Source: Urechis unicinctus
Taxonomy: Eukaryota > Annelida > Polychaeta > Xenopneusta > Urechidae
Length of the DNA stretch: 64,000 nt
Reading direction: 5' to 3'
Assembly: GCA_034190875.2 (NCBI GenBank)
Contig: CM067355.1
Location: forward strand, 33,611,314 to 33,675,313
Below, one piece after another: positions 1 through 17,135 of the stretch. Both the position numbers and the translations under genes were made by a program. Every line of letters starts with the position of its first letter. The stretch's first letter is position 1. Below the pieces are notes generated by a model. That model was not told where the DNA came from and did no database searches. It saw only the letters and a list, made by a program, of their open reading frames with translations.

Positions 1-1790
1 ACATCTATTCACAACTTTATTTTTATTATTGGACAACCATTTTATTGTACAGCTGTGTCGCCAGCGTTGACCTGCTTCTCTCGTGAACAACAACTGGGAT
101 GTATCCGAACCAGCTACAAGTTGCATTTTACCTCCTGTAAGGTTTCCAATTCGAAAAGCTTATCTCATGTATAATCCTTTTCCTCAATATCACCCAATAA
201 ATGAACATCTGCCCAATTTAAAAACATCAAAAATGTTCCTGTTCTTTTAAATAGATATTTGTTCAGGTCGTTGTTTTAATATTTCAAGCATATCTATTGA
301 TTTATAAGGTCATTGCAAATCTGGAAAGCATATTATGTTAAAATGTGTCGATAATAAACACGGCGTTCAGAGAATCGATTAGAATTATATGGACATTTCA
401 AGCCTGATTGGCTCATATCCGATATTGTTATTGGGAATAGACTACATTCTAGTAAGCCATAACAAAACCCCTATTTATCAACGATATCAAGTGATCAAAT
501 GCGCTGGAACATTCTGGTTTCATGTTGATTCATAGTGAACCAAATATGTAACGCTGATCATAGATTCGACGCTACACATCCATTTGCAATAACAAATGAC
601 CCTTAAATTATTTCGCCATAACTGAACGCCTGCTTTAAGTGGCATCCTATCTGCTGTTGTACAAAAATGACGTTCGCTCGAATGTGCTATTCAACCCTAT
701 CAAATATTTTCAAAGATCGTTCATTTCGTTCAGGTGGGCAAACTGTTCCAATATTATTGAATCGAGAGGGACATGCAATTTGTATTAAGGTTACTGCAGT
801 GATGCTTGTTTGTCTTCATCCAAAATGCGAACGGCTGCAATGTTTTAATTTCCAGCAATTCCAATGAACCAAACACGAGAATACATTGTTTTGTGATGTG
901 AGCGCGGCTCTTCAGTTCCACTACCACTGTATTGATGCATATGAATATAATTAAACTTCATTCATCATAGTTACATCCAGATACTCATGGCAGGTATTTG
1001 TTCTGTGAATCAACATAATTGGGAATTATTGGGAAATGAATAATAATTGACAGCGTCACACTTCTCCACAACCTGATTTCTGTTCATAAGACTGGCTGCT
1101 AAAGGCTGTAATCATTACCCAGAATTACCCAGAAGGCTATAATCATTACCCAGAATTATCATTAATCCGCTCTCCTAATCCTATCAAGAACTGGAGCATA
1201 CCAGATTGGTATGAATGCGGGTTCCCACATCACTGCTGATACAGGCGGTTGGGTATGTCATGAAAGGATGACCTCAACTGTCTAAGGAAACACTACAGCA
1301 ACACTAAAGAAGGTATCATCGAGCCAAGATAAATACTCTTCATAGTCTGGCAAAACATTAATTTCATCCGATTATGAGATTATTGAGGATAGTTATTGTT
1401 CCCTTACGATGTCTAACGTTGATATTTTTCCATAGCCAATCACTACAGCCCTAGCTGATAGCATCATACATTAATTAACTAGATATTATGTTTAGACGCT
1501 TTGAACCCCCTTCAACTAAGGCCATACAATTCATGATGTTAACAATATTTGTGACACGATTGTGGTTGATCAAAGATGCTATTTCTTTTATATCTGAACA
1601 GTAGTTTCGATTTTGTTTTATTCGTCGTCTCCAAATTCAACTCATATGTAAAACTTGTCTCTTTATTGATGAGATATTTAAAGGTATTACATGATGTAAA
1701 ACACAAAATCGTCATCCCAATACGAGGGGATGAATTCAGCCATGGATACAAGAACTTTGAATATCAACTAAAATCCCATGAAATGTCAAT
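1..1790. other. 3' flank of kringle-PAN copy A, no gene seen
   Basis: I see no convincing gene here; the open frames are short and unlike any family I know. A TTTATT at 1662-1667 reads AATAAA on the minus strand and is a candidate poly(A) signal for the minus-strand gene ending at 1791. Bases about 420-620 and 900-1090 reappear in inverted orientation near 14.62-14.76 and 13.95-14.05 kb, so this is the 3' flank of a duplicated unit. A short tandem duplication (GGCTGTAATCATTACCCAGA-like) lies at 1105-1160. Confidence 0.6.
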
Positions 1791-5228
<3,438 letters not shown>

Positions 5229-5299
5229 AGTACCTGCTGGTAATGTTAACTCTATGAGTCTAATTCTGTAGGACGAAATACCACGATTCTGATCCAACT

Positions 5300-7985
5300 G
5301 GTGACTTAATGAGAGCTTTGAGGTGATAGGCAGCTGATGCTAGAGTTGGCTAACCAAGTGACACGTGGTACCTACTATCATCTAATAAAAAGCAAGAATC
5401 AATACATTATAGAAAAGGCGAATTTGCGGTGTTGTTAGAACACTGTAATCACTCAAAGGTAATGAGTTTTCGGTTCAAATAGTCTACTCTGTGCCCTAAT
5501 TATGGGATGCCCACCACTCAACATACCGACTGGATAAAAGCAATGATGGATAGAACTTTTAGGAACTCCATTTCATTGCTTTGGGTAAGAAGCATTAACA
5601 ATATTCGATGGGGTCGTACATACCTAACGATGGGTTAATAGACAGAGGACAAAGCCTCAAGCTTCAACGAGCCCAGTGGAGGTACTCCAGCCTAAGCTAC
5701 AGACGCCGAGATGCTGAACTCACCGTTACCCTCATTAAGAATGTATTCGTGCCCCTCATCCCAAGCGAGTGAACCGAATGATAGAAACACGGATCATTTT
5801 CACCTGTATGATTCATGATGATAGATATGATTACCGGTTGTGATGTTGTTGATGCTGCGCGCAGCCGCGATTTAATTGCAGGTATCCTTCTTAATACTTA
5901 ACGGCGTTTGTTATGCCTCGTATTTCTAGAAAGGATCAATGGAAGGCTCTTTATCCCGGCTGTGATGTTGCATTACTATTCAGAGATGGAGAGGTCTACT
6001 TGACTGACATATGCTGTGTGCGCTAAGACCATTATACTGTGGTCATGACGCTTGACTGATCCTGCACAGTTGTCACTGCAGATGAAGCCCGACCTAATTG
6101 CCTTAGCTAGAAACAGATGTAGTAGGATGTCATTCGCGAAAACTCACGCAGCTCGGGTTCAGCATGTTAAGCATGCAGCAAACCCTGCAGGATGCATATG
6201 TAACAAGGCGTTGGTTGGACAGTTGGATCTATTCAAAGGGAAGAAAGATACAGTGGGAAAGATACCATGGGGGTTAGGCTGGTCTACACTCTCATCAGTT
6301 GCCAGGAACGCTCGAGATGCCAATACACATCTAAAGGGGGTTGATACCTGAATGCATTGCCTGCTAATATGTAGGATGATAAATAAATTGTCAGTATTCA
6401 AATGTTTATATTTTGTCATTCATGATATATAAACGCTTTACATATGATTTAAGCTGCAACAACGATTTCAAAGACTTCCCTTCAATACGCAAATACAGGG
6501 CATATGATGTTGAAATGCCCTTGTACCACGTGGGCTTAAGGACTTTTCCTCGAATATCTTAGATGAACGAATCAAACAGCTTGTTGCTTGGTGTTATTTA
6601 ATTCCAATAGATTATTGACATCTGGGCAAATATTGCCGTGTGTGTTTATAATCAGTTGAATGGACTCGCAGCTGATGATACCAAATTCGTTGTATGAAGC
6701 ATTAGGTAGAAGTCAGGGAATTGCGGAGAATGCTTGGCTGTGGTGAAAAATTCACAAGCACCAACCAGCGGGATGCAAAGTTTGTTTCGACAAAGATATA
6801 TGTTAAGAAGATGATGTATTTATATATTGTCAATGATCCATTTACAATTAGGAGCCAAAACCTCCTTCCCTCACGCTGTTATTAATTTATCCAATTCGAG
6901 ATCTTCTACATGACCCCTCTCCTACCCGCACTATGTTTTATCATTACTGATGCTGTGAGGCTCAGGCACGAAACAGGCAACAAAAAAGAATTTAGCAAGA
7001 AAATCACCAAAATACTAATAGCTTTTCTTATAGCCGTGAAAGGAAAGGGGAATAATGGAGGATCATTTCCCTCCTTCAGCTAATGCAATTCGTCCCACTA
7101 AGACAGCATAATTACCCCACGAATCCTAATTTAAATATGTGTGTATTTTCTTTTCGAAATGTCAACTTCTCTTGCTCATAACTGTCATCATAATTCTGCC
7201 ATCAGATTGTTACTTGCCATCACCTGTCCGGATTACGTTCTTGGCTGCATCGAATGATCGATAATGCACATGACAAATGTATTCATTTTAAATGCGTCTA
7301 ATACTGTTGACCTCGATAGATTTTGAACATTGCACATTAACAATAAACTGAGACTAATAAAGCAAATTTATTATGTGATATAAATTCCCTTTTTATTCAT
7401 GGTCTTTTATAATATCACGCTAAGTAATAAAGAAATGTGTTAAACTGTTGTCCATCAATGCCAGACATAACCTTATTACTCCCCCAATATCAATGCCATG
7501 TTGATAGCGGACGATTAATAAGCAATTTGGCGACACAAGGACGTCTTCAAAACAATTCACTCTCATACAGCAGAGATTAAACAAAAACAATATTTGCTGT
7601 TAATCAAGAATTTTTAATCATTTTTGTAACACATGCAAAAGGGGCTAAAGCAAGTTGTCAATCGCCAATATTTTTATTTACATCAGCGTCCGGGTTTTCT
7701 GACATCCATTTCTGTTCATTCGTCACGGGAATGGGGAATACCTGCATTCTTAATGAGAGATGAGATGAATGATCACTATACGCATCTGAAGCATCTACGA
7801 CACAAGGCTTTGTCTGCATTTCATTAACCGATCATTATGTGTGTACAACCTCAGTGATTATTGACAATGCTAATTCAGTCTATTCAATGCGACGCAATGG
7901 AGCTCCGAAAGGTTCAATTCATCATTGCTTTTGTCCACCTGGTATGTCGAGTACACGTCAATGAAGAAACATACATTTGTACGGC
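5300..7985. other. Gene-poor region between kringle-PAN copies A and B
   Basis: I see no domain, RNA gene or transposon that I can defend. The open frames (for example 6052-6351 plus and 6159-6419 minus) overlap one another on opposite strands and match no family I recognise. It contains the expected 5' flank of copy A and probably of copy B. Confidence 0.5.
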
Positions 7986-8012
7986 AAATGCTTTCTCTTT
8001 GATAGACTTCAG

Positions 8013-8104
8013 ATTGAGAATGTGGATTGCATCAAAGTGGCTGACCGTGGAAAGAATTACAGAGGTAGCATCATCATGACGTACACGGGCTTCCTCTGTC
8101 AGAG
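8013..8104 (+). pseudogene. Kringle N-half exon, copy B
   Basis: The plus strand reads IENVDCIKVADRGKNYRG and then MTYTGFLCQ, followed by the donor GTGAGA. It is the paralogue of the copy A exon at 4750-4873. The 5' part of the exon is not clearly conserved and no kringle C-half follows before the PAN remnant. Copy B therefore looks non-functional, although this stretch itself stays open. Confidence 0.7.
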
Positions 8105-8395
8105 GTGAGACTTAATGTAGTCCATCATATACCACCATTCCCTGTCAGAAGTGAGACTTAATGTAGTCTGTCATATACCACCATTCCCTGTCAGAAGTGA
8201 GACTTAATGTAGTCCATCATATACCACCATTCCCTGTCAGAGGTGAGACTTAATGTAGTCTATTATATACCACCATTCCCTGTCAGAGGTGAGACTTAAT
8301 GTAGTCTGTCATATACCACCATCCCCTGTCAGAGGTGAGACTTAATGTAGTCTGTCATATACCACCATCCCCTGTCAGAGGTGAGACTTAATGAT
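8105..8395. repeat. 46-bp minisatellite with donor motif, copy B
   Basis: About 6.5 well-preserved units, each holding CCCTGTCAGAGGTGAGACTT. It starts at the donor of the kringle N-half exon of copy B. It is the counterpart of the copy A array but more homogeneous, so it expanded or was homogenised separately and more recently. Confidence 0.9.
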
Positions 8396-8744
8396 ACCGA
8401 GGTGGCACGGGATGACTTCCTCAAACAATATGTTTGAGAAAAACAGGTGTAAGGGACTCATTCATGATGCAAGTATCATTCAGGTTAACCAGGAACAAAA
8501 TGTGCTGTATTGTGACACATGTTATGTATAGTGTTAGCCGCTTATATATGTTTACTACCGTGCGTCCGGGGCTAGTATAGTGTATATTATCAGTAAGTAA
8601 TTTGTTGTGACACTGGTTGTTTAAAGTAAATTGGTATGACACCAGTGAATGTACTTAACCTTCATTATAAGTGCGTCATAAGATCGTCATGTAAATATGT
8701 ATTAAAGTGTGCTTTGTCAGAATACAATTCGTAGTCTGTGAATC

Positions 8745-9208
8745 GATGGACACACTTGTCAAAGGTAAACATCAGGCCACGTTGGGTGCATCTACCTTAA
8801 AACACCTGCATACGTATTTAATACCTTCTCTAAAATTATTAAACGCCTGATTATAACTGAAACGATTATGATTTCCCTAAATACTTTACCCTAAGTTAAT
8901 TATATTCATCTGTCCACATGATCATAGAGCCAGGATGCGGTACCGCTGTGTCACTAAGGACCACTTGCTGCCCTCAAGCCAGAATGACAACCGGTTGTAT
9001 CTTGACTGGCTAAAGAGTACCAGTTCCCCCTATAAGGTTCCCAAATCCAAATGCTTAATTCACTGTGTGGACCCTTGTCTCAATAACAGTCAAACTGAGT
9101 CTGTCAACTTCGAGCAAACTAAAAGCATTTGTGACATCAATTCAGTGCACATTAATTCAAAGGAATCGCTGCCATGACCCCAGATGTTAAGTTCTGGGTT
9201 TATATATG
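8745..9208 (+). pseudogene. PAN exon and preceding intron, copy B
   Basis: Intron sequence at 8745-8900 matches copy A (reverse of about 2960-2780, shared CGATGGACACACTTGTCAAA). The PAN exon begins after ATCATAG at 8928. The core CLIHCVDPCLNNSQTESVNF is recognisable, but a cysteine of the copy A PAN (SQCESVNF) is replaced by Thr. The frame is shifted relative to copy A both in the first half and near the end. The homology continues to about 9.31 kb. Confidence 0.75.
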
Positions 9209-9641
9209 TTAGATAAACATTTCATGAGACTCTATTTGATATTTTAAGTTCGTGTTATGGCTAATTTTTCCCATCTTATTTGGATGACTAAGTTTTACAT
9301 CATGTAATAATGTATTGAGCGGCCATAAACTGCTCCCATTCCCGAAAATGGCACAGACATTTGATTTCGTTTCCCGAAGTATGAAAGAAGGTATTTATTT
9401 GGTTAATGTGCCGTGGAAAATTCCCCAAGAAATACCATTATTGTATGTTGTGGTTTTGAGCGATAATACGTTAACTTTACCATTACTTCAAGCTTAAACC
9501 TTGTGCACCAACTGTTTATGCTGTGATAGACTTGTTGCATGGTGTTGCAAATGAAAATTGTATCTTAGTATTGGCCCAATAGGAGGAAGGGAAGTTTTAT
9601 GGGACTAATTATATAAATCTATGAATCTGGTTCGTGTGTGT

Positions 9642-9670
9642 GGTGGGGGGGGGGGGGGGGGGGGGGGGGG
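9642..9670. repeat. Poly-G tract
   Basis: An uninterrupted run of about 29 G after GTGTGTGGT. Similar G or C runs occur near 45.49, 60.83, 61.34 and 61.38 kb. Run length is likely unreliable in the assembly. Confidence 0.9.
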
Positions 9671-9868
9671 CAATCTGATTTGATTACTAGTAGTATTACA
9701 GTTATCACACCTCCGCACGCCCCTTACCACCACATTCCGAATTGTAAACTTTGTGGACAATATAATGTCAATAAGTGATGGTCGGGTATCACCTGACCAG
9801 GTAAATCTTATATACCAATTTGTAGTGTGTAATTGAGTAAATTATATTTCATTATTCTTTTTTTTCGG

Positions 9869-11777
9869 ATGCAAGTTGTGGGTGAATAACCTTCGCCGGG
9901 ATGATCTATGGAACAAGTCAGCAACCTACCTGAATAAGAACTGTAGGGTGTGTCAGGACCACTTTGAGGACTCTATGTTCATGAATGCGAAGAAGAAAAA
10001 TTCTTTGGTGATTATTTTATAGGTTTGGGTACATTGGGATTCTGTATTGGTAGTCCAACGTCAATTTATTTTACCAGTAGTTGCATTATGCTAATATAAA
10101 AGAAAAAACACTCATGGTATGAAAACAACAGATTGTTCTTTTTATATTTATTTTAAGATACCCAAATCTGCTCATCCTACCATTGTGAATGTGAACAATC
10201 CACCACCAATGGTAGGAAGCAAGAGGCGTGCTCCAAAATGTCGCCCAGATCCAATCTCCACATAGAAGAAGGTGGAAACTGTGCTTGAACCTGGGACTGA
10301 CCTGGAACTGCCAACTTGCAAACATCCCACAGAATCTCTTGGTATACGTTTTTGTTGTTAATGCATACATTTTTTTTATTTATAATTTTTTTGTGGAAAC
10401 AAAAAAGAATTTGTTCAATCTTAAGGGTTTTTGTATGCACATTAGTAATTAATGGTATCCAAATTGTATCAACATTTCTTGTGTTGTTAGATCATTACTA
10501 AGTTCTTGTTATTTGGTATGAAACTTACAGCTAGGAAAATTGAGACACTGAAGAAAAAAAATCATAGTTTAAAGATACAGGTGTTATATTGAAATATGCT
10601 ATATTTTTGTTTCATAATTATATTTATTGGTTATTTTTTAGCAAATAAGTTTAACCAATTAAAGTCTTAGATGCACTAACTTATACTTATAAGTATCCAT
10701 ATTATTTTTGTTTAAATATAGGATATTTTGTTTCAGTTAACTGTGTTCAAAAATAAAACATTCACTTACACAATCCAATCCCATTTACTATTATGTTACT
10801 TGTTTATGATATTTGTTTCATTTACATAAAATGAATTCAGAAAACTAAATGTGATTTTAATAACATTTTTATAACTGAAACTCTAAATGTTTTAAGTGTA
10901 TTTGAGTATTTTTGTTCTATTTATAAATACCTACCAGCAAATTTATGTAAATTAGTAATATTATTTAATACATTTATTCATTAATATTTCAGGATCTCGC
11001 ACACCGGCTTGTTTCTGTGGATGGCAGATCTCTATAGAATCACTGCTGCAGATTTGGGATAAACTCAACAATACCCACAGCGTGAAGTTCTTGCTGACTA
11101 ACAGGTTCAACCAAGATTGCCTGGAGATCATGTTTACGATCATCAGGTCCAAACTAGCACAACATGACAATCCAGCTTCTCGGGAGTTCAGAGCAGCTTT
11201 GAGACAAGTATGTTTACTGGTAATGGTATTATCATAAACACTCCGATTTGTAAGATGGTCATATGTATTTATGACCCTCATTGTTCATCAGTAAACTTTA
11301 TTTGTGTACTTTCATAAATGCTATTTCAGTACTTATCGTTGTTTTTAGGCTATGGTGGATGGTGTCATGGCACCAATAAGGAGCTCCAACTACCAAGAAG
11401 ATGTCGACAAATTCTTGGTAAACCTGGCAGCCAGTGGTTTCTCACCAGGAGGCGCTCCTGAACCAGCTACCAGACAGTGTGAGACAAGCACTGACTGTAT
11501 GCAATTTCCTCTCGACCATCAGGAAACAAATGTTTTGGCATACATTGGCGGTTATATTGTCAAGAAGCTAAAAGGTCACATGTGCTCGGCTTGTTCTAAT
11601 AAGTTGTTAACTGACATATATCATGAGGAACAATCACATGAATTCCTTGTAAATAAAAACTATGAGTCTGCCAAGATTAGTCTGTGTGCCCCTTCCACTT
11701 GTTTACTGGATGTGTTAACACTGGCTGAAAATGAATACAGAAATGTTGTAGAGTTATCTGTGTCAAGAAAGGTGTAA
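9869..11777 (+). mobile_element. THAP/P-element-like DNA transposon, internally deleted
   Basis: Four exon-like blocks. 9869-10005: C-terminal part of a THAP DNA-binding domain (LWVNNLRRDDLWNKSATYL, NKNCRVCQDHFEDSMFMN). 10158-10254: a basic linker (NNPPPMVGSKRRAPKCRPDP) that then runs into a stop. 10992-11210: FLLTNRFNQDCLEIMFTIIR and HDNPASREFRAALRQ, the motif near the C-terminus of P-element/THAP9 transposases. 11352-11777: an open 141-residue tail with AYIGGYIVKKLKGHMCSACS. The THAP N-terminal zinc half and nearly all of the RNase-H-like catalytic core are missing, as only about 0.7 kb separates linker and C-terminal block. It is therefore a non-autonomous relic. It appears inserted in the 3' flank of kringle-PAN copy B. 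Terminal inverted repeats were not located. Confidence 0.8.
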
Positions 11778-12299
11778 TGAATACAATCATCAGTAGTGCT
11801 ACCAAAAATGTGGATGTCTCTCCCAAAGTGTGTGATCAGGGTCATGTTGAAAAGACAGTAGTGACCTAATACTTACTCTTCGCATCCATCATGCATTGAG
11901 GGAAAATAGCAGATGTTTACAACAAACTGGTCATAGGCAGAATCGGAAAACCCTGAAGTTTAGTCATGTTTGATCATTTGCTTATCTTTTTAGATCAGTT
12001 TACATATTGTTTGTGCAACAACTGCTCATTGTGTCAAAATATTCTTAAAGTGGTTTTGAATACTAAGTAGGATTCATTGTAAATAGTCAGCCTTGTAGTT
12101 TGTACCTCTTAACATGATTAGATACCAATTTTTTCTGGGTAAACAAGTAAATGTACATTTACACCTGTCTGTGTTTATAAGGCAATGGAAATGTGTTTTG
12201 GCATTTATGAACTATCATCAAGTGTGTTGGTGAAAGGATTTAAAATTGTTATGTCATTTGTGTGATTTATCACGATATTGTATGGTGAGGGGGTCCATT

Positions 12300-12890
12300 A
12301 TGCACAAATTAGAATATATCGATCTCCAGGTCAGTGACTTGAGGCACTGTCAGTGGGCCCTAATACATGCAAAAAGGGACTATCCGACTGTCTGGCAAGC
12401 ACCACTGTCACTGACTTAGCTCCGGTCGAACGGTAATATAAATATATGCCCAGACGTCATGTAGGGCTATCGTAGGCAAGGCACTCGCCTCTGGTGTTTT
12501 ACTGATCTGATGCCACCTTAGGGCGCGGGTGCGAGAGATCGAAAGTAGTTAATAGCTCGGAGCTGTCGGGGAGTTTCTTTACCTAGGGCTATCACTGACT
12601 GTCAGTTCGTTTGATAATCGGGAAAAAATGCCCCCAAAAATTAAATCAAATGTTCTTGAGAAAGAGATTTTAACTGTTTTGTTTGATTTATTTATTTGAC
12701 ATGTTCAATTCACGTCGATTTGAGCTATTTGAGAAAACGGGGAAGAAAAATCTGTAGTAGGATCAACGACCGCCGTCGGCAATTGTTTTAGTTATGGAAA
12801 CTCGCCGGGCGGCGCCACCGTATGTGTGTCACGACTGACAGGCCCCAAATGACAGGAGTCGGATATCTTTGTCTAGTAGTATCTTTGGTG
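12300..12890. other. Possible SINE-like segment, no gene
   Basis: Around 12,470-12,560 the plus strand has GTAGGCAAGGCACTCGCCTC and later GGGTGCGAGAGATCGAA. These could be decayed tRNA-like A- and B-box regions of a SINE. I do not see an intact tRNA fold. Nothing else is recognisable. Confidence 0.3.
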
Positions 12891-13740
12891 ATATTCCTCG
12901 TTTCACCTTTGTGACACCTGATTATGCGGACGTTTTACTTAACCTAGTCACAGCATGCATATAATGATCAGCATCATATACCAAGAAGGTCCCCCATGCA
13001 TTTGTTTGTATACCCGATATACCTGCAAGTGTATTCATAAACACGTTTGCAGGTCAACTCTTGCGTCTTTGTGAATCCCACAATGTCTTGCTATTCACCT
13101 AACAAGTCTTGGATCAGGTTTTGTGCCAACCAAAGTATCTACGATATGACCTGCACGAAGATCCATTGGCATTCCCCTACTCTATGTGTGAAGCATCGGG
13201 GACATAGCAACCTTGGGATGTCCGCGGTAGCTCGAGGGCATTATATCTAACACATATTTTTTTCATTAACGCATGCGTTTCATTATTGATCATAAGGCCA
13301 TTATGATTTCAATGCTCTTTGAAAGTGCACTATGTTTGAGACGCACCCTATCCTTCATGCATTTCGCATGAGGCATCTGGGGCTAGAATAAATTACAGCT
13401 CCACAATGACAAGCGGAATTCAAGCGGAAACGGGAAACTGGGTTTATTTTATCGGCTCATTTATGGTTAGGCTAGCAGTTGTTTAGACTATTGCCCTCGT
13501 ACAGATCATTATAACTATGTCATTGTGCACAAGAATATTCTATAGATACTGATTAATCAACGATACGTTAGTCGCAGTGCCTCGGTGGTTGCTTACCTTG
13601 CAGGTGTTATCATCATTCTGTTACCTCGCCATTATCTGGCGAAAAACCACAACGACTTTTGCGACTATTGACTTATGATTCTACTTTCAAAGCAAAGAAC
13701 TCCGGTGAAATACCACGAGGCTCTTGCAGTGTATATGCAT
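12890..13740. repeat. Duplicated segment shared with 23.52-24.23 kb
   Basis: Direct, diverged duplicate. Shared tracts include CACAGCATGCA, AGAAGGTCCCCCATGCAT, AAGTCTTGGATCAGGTT, CCTACTCTATG and GCAAAGA(A/G)CTCCGGTGAA, in the same order. It is non-coding flank of the kringle-PAN repeat units. Confidence 0.75.
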
Positions 13741-13949
13741 CATCAAAACATGACAAGTTATTTACTAGTCAACATCATAATTTCGTTGACTGATTTCATG
13801 AATATGGGATATGTTCGCACACAGCTATTGCGATACAGGTGTAAAATCAATGAGCGCCCATATAGATGTCATTGTGACTTGCGATGGGAGGGTCGATTGT
13901 TTGTTTGAGAGACACGCTAATCAGTAATGATAACTGGGGGTACTGATAA

Positions 13950-14780
13950 CGGCCTTTAGCAGCCATGCTTATGAAAAGAATTCAGCTTGTTGTGAGTTGT
14001 GACACTGATCAATATTGTCAATTATGTTTATTCCCCAGGAGTGTACTATCAGTTTAACACCTGTTGGATCCTGGATATTCGTTGTTGGATTTTGTACGCA
14101 AAATGTTAATGTTGGCACGTTTTCCTAACCAACTTAAATGAGATGCCGTCATTGCTTTTGGTATTTTTATAACAAGCTTGAGCACACTTAATGAAGTGTT
14201 ACATTCAGTCAGTGCAATGGCAGCTAGAGCTTATTGACTGAGTTCATTTGAATTGTTTGAAATTAAAACTATAGCAGCCCTTAGCTTTTGTGAATGATGA
14301 CCAACAAATCACCGACTGAGTAAACTTAATAAACATACAAACAACGGCCTTCATTAAAACCACTTGTTACTGTGTATGACCCTTTGAATTCATTAAGGTT
14401 GAATCAATTTGTCCAAATGAACGAACTGAGCGATCTTTGCAAATATGTTGATAGGTTTGAAAAATATATTCGAGAGCTTTTCCAATATGTGTGGCTGTAT
14501 TCATATCTACATTTTAGTACAGCAGCAGATAAGATGCGACTTCAAGTGCGTGTTTAGTGAAGACGAAATGATTGGAGGGTAATTAATTATAACAAATGGA
14601 TGTATGTCATCGAATCTTTGATCAAAGTTAAACATTTAGATCACTGTGAATCAACATGAAACCAGCATGTTCCGGAGTAATATTCCATCACTTGATATGA
14701 TTAATTAGTAGGGATTCTTTTATCCCATACTAGGATGTAGTCTATTCGACTATTCGAAGCAACATATGAAGTAAAGTAGA
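13950..14780. repeat. Inverted copy of the copy A 3' flank
   Basis: Blocks near 13.95-14.05 and 14.62-14.76 kb match the reverse complement of about 1.0-1.1 and 0.42-0.62 kb (for example TGAATCAACATGAAACCAGC against GCTGGTTTCATGTTGATTCA-like sequence). Copy A is on the minus strand and copy B on the plus strand. This is therefore the 3' flank of unit B, displaced by the insertion that carries the P-like element. The rest, to 15.98 kb, shows no gene; 15.30-15.48 kb again resembles 23.86-23.97 kb. Confidence 0.7.
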
Positions 14781-15982
14781 TTTTGTTTCCCCTTAAAAAC
14801 AGTATAATTGCTTCACAAATGATAGTTATCTAATGAACCAAAATATTGATGATGGCTGATCGATATCCATGGGAAGATAACCCACTTTATAACAATCCAC
14901 CCCAATATCCAAAAGTTTCGTTCAAAGCATTTGACACCAGCCAGTTATACCAGTAGTATTCAAACCCAACTGGTAGATCTGGTTCTTCACCAATTTGCTC
15001 CCACTCGGTGAGCTTCAGAACAGTACTGCGCCCCTATATGCAATATAATCAAAAGGTAAGAATGCAACAATATTGATGAGATTTAGCACGCTTCCATAAT
15101 TGCTCATCCTAAATGCTATTTAGGTGTTTCCTAGCAAATCATGTAGTCAGACAATCACTTTGTTCAGCTTTGTTGCCCTACTATTCACATTACAATCTCA
15201 GGTGGACAGATGGAAGTGGCTGTCAATTGACAATCACGGGCATCCATTGACGTCACTCTTTTAGACTAAAGTGGTAACCATATCAGATACGTGATTGTGA
15301 CGTCATTATCACTGGATCGTAGCAATATAATGATCAGTGACGCAGGATAGAAGCGCGTTCGCAGTAACGAGTATTTAATAAGCACTACATTCGCATTGTC
15401 AGGTGGGCTGATTAATCAATTATGGAGCGCTAGATACACACGTGAGATAGTAGGCTATTTTATAAAGGACTTACGTGAGACTTTTACAGTACCCTCTTTG
15501 TCTAATTAACAACGGCATATTCTCTGTTGAATGCAACATGGACGCAATTGCAATGGGATGTCCTAAGTGGCTTCTTGTGCGATTGTGCGAGTAACATAGC
15601 AAGTAGAGACATCTAATTGGCGGTACAGACAGGGTGGCGGAATCTACCAGGATTGATCGGGTTGAACATCGTCAAGATTTCATTCCATGTAAGTCTACTT
15701 ACAATGGCAACGAGGCTTTGGTCTTATTCCAGTTGGTGCAAGGGGGCGTGTCAAATAACCTCGATCAATTTTATTTGTTGGTTTTACTGGTCGCAAGTGA
15801 AGACAGCTAGTTAACATTATGTATAGTTTTCAATGGCTTTTTTTGCATTTTGCTGAGCATTTCGACCAAAAGCATGGTGACTGTATTCCTCATGTGCCAT
15901 ATTCATCAATATAAAAATAAATTTCGTCCATGAACCATTTTCGGTATTTACATCTTCACTGTCTCGGCGAAGATATGATGCT

Positions 15983-16186
15983 AATTCCCATGCTTGTCTG
16001 GGAGACAAAAATCCCAGGTTCTGATGGTGTGCCCGATGAACCGTACTATCTGGCTCAGAATTACTGCAGGAATCCCTACAATGACGACATCTTACGGTGG
16101 TGGTACACGACCAACCCCAGTGAGCGCTACCAGTTCTGCAACATCCCGTTCTGCAAGATTCAATGTGACACATCAATCACTTATTG
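15983..16186 (+). pseudogene. Kringle C-half exon, copy D
   Basis: The plus strand reads DEPYYLAQNYCRNPYNDDIL, then RWWYTTNPSERYQFCNIPFC. It is close to copy A C-half 1 (3262-3452). The expected acceptor AG before the leading GTGG is gone (TCTGG instead), and the conserved WCY cysteine is now Trp. It is probably a dead exon of unit C/D. No matching N-half is evident upstream. Confidence 0.75.
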
Positions 16187-16604
16187 ATGTAAAAAGCATA
16201 AATTTGTATATATTTGTGTATATTTTTGCCTTCATTATTTCAGCATGTCTACATGTTTCAGTAGATCTTCTATAAACGGGAACAGTGAGTGTGGTGGACA
16301 CAAAAAGTTGGACCCGCTGGCAACGGCATGGTCCAGAGGTATCACTCCATTGATTGACTCGGCTATTTGTTGTCAAGCCAACGTTTTGTTTAAAGTCAAA
16401 TCGTAGTGGATGTTTGATCTCGTAATATGGCATGCTGATGGGTATAAATCTGCCTTATAATGTTTCTGTCTCTTTACCTGTTTTCTTCACTATTATTATC
16501 TTCCAATCCATCGTAATCAGTGCTATCAATTTTAAAAGAACCAGGGGTTGCTACGTTTGTCATACTAACAATACATATCTATGCATAGATGCATTCCTAT
16601 GCGT

Positions 16605-17135
<531 letters not shown>

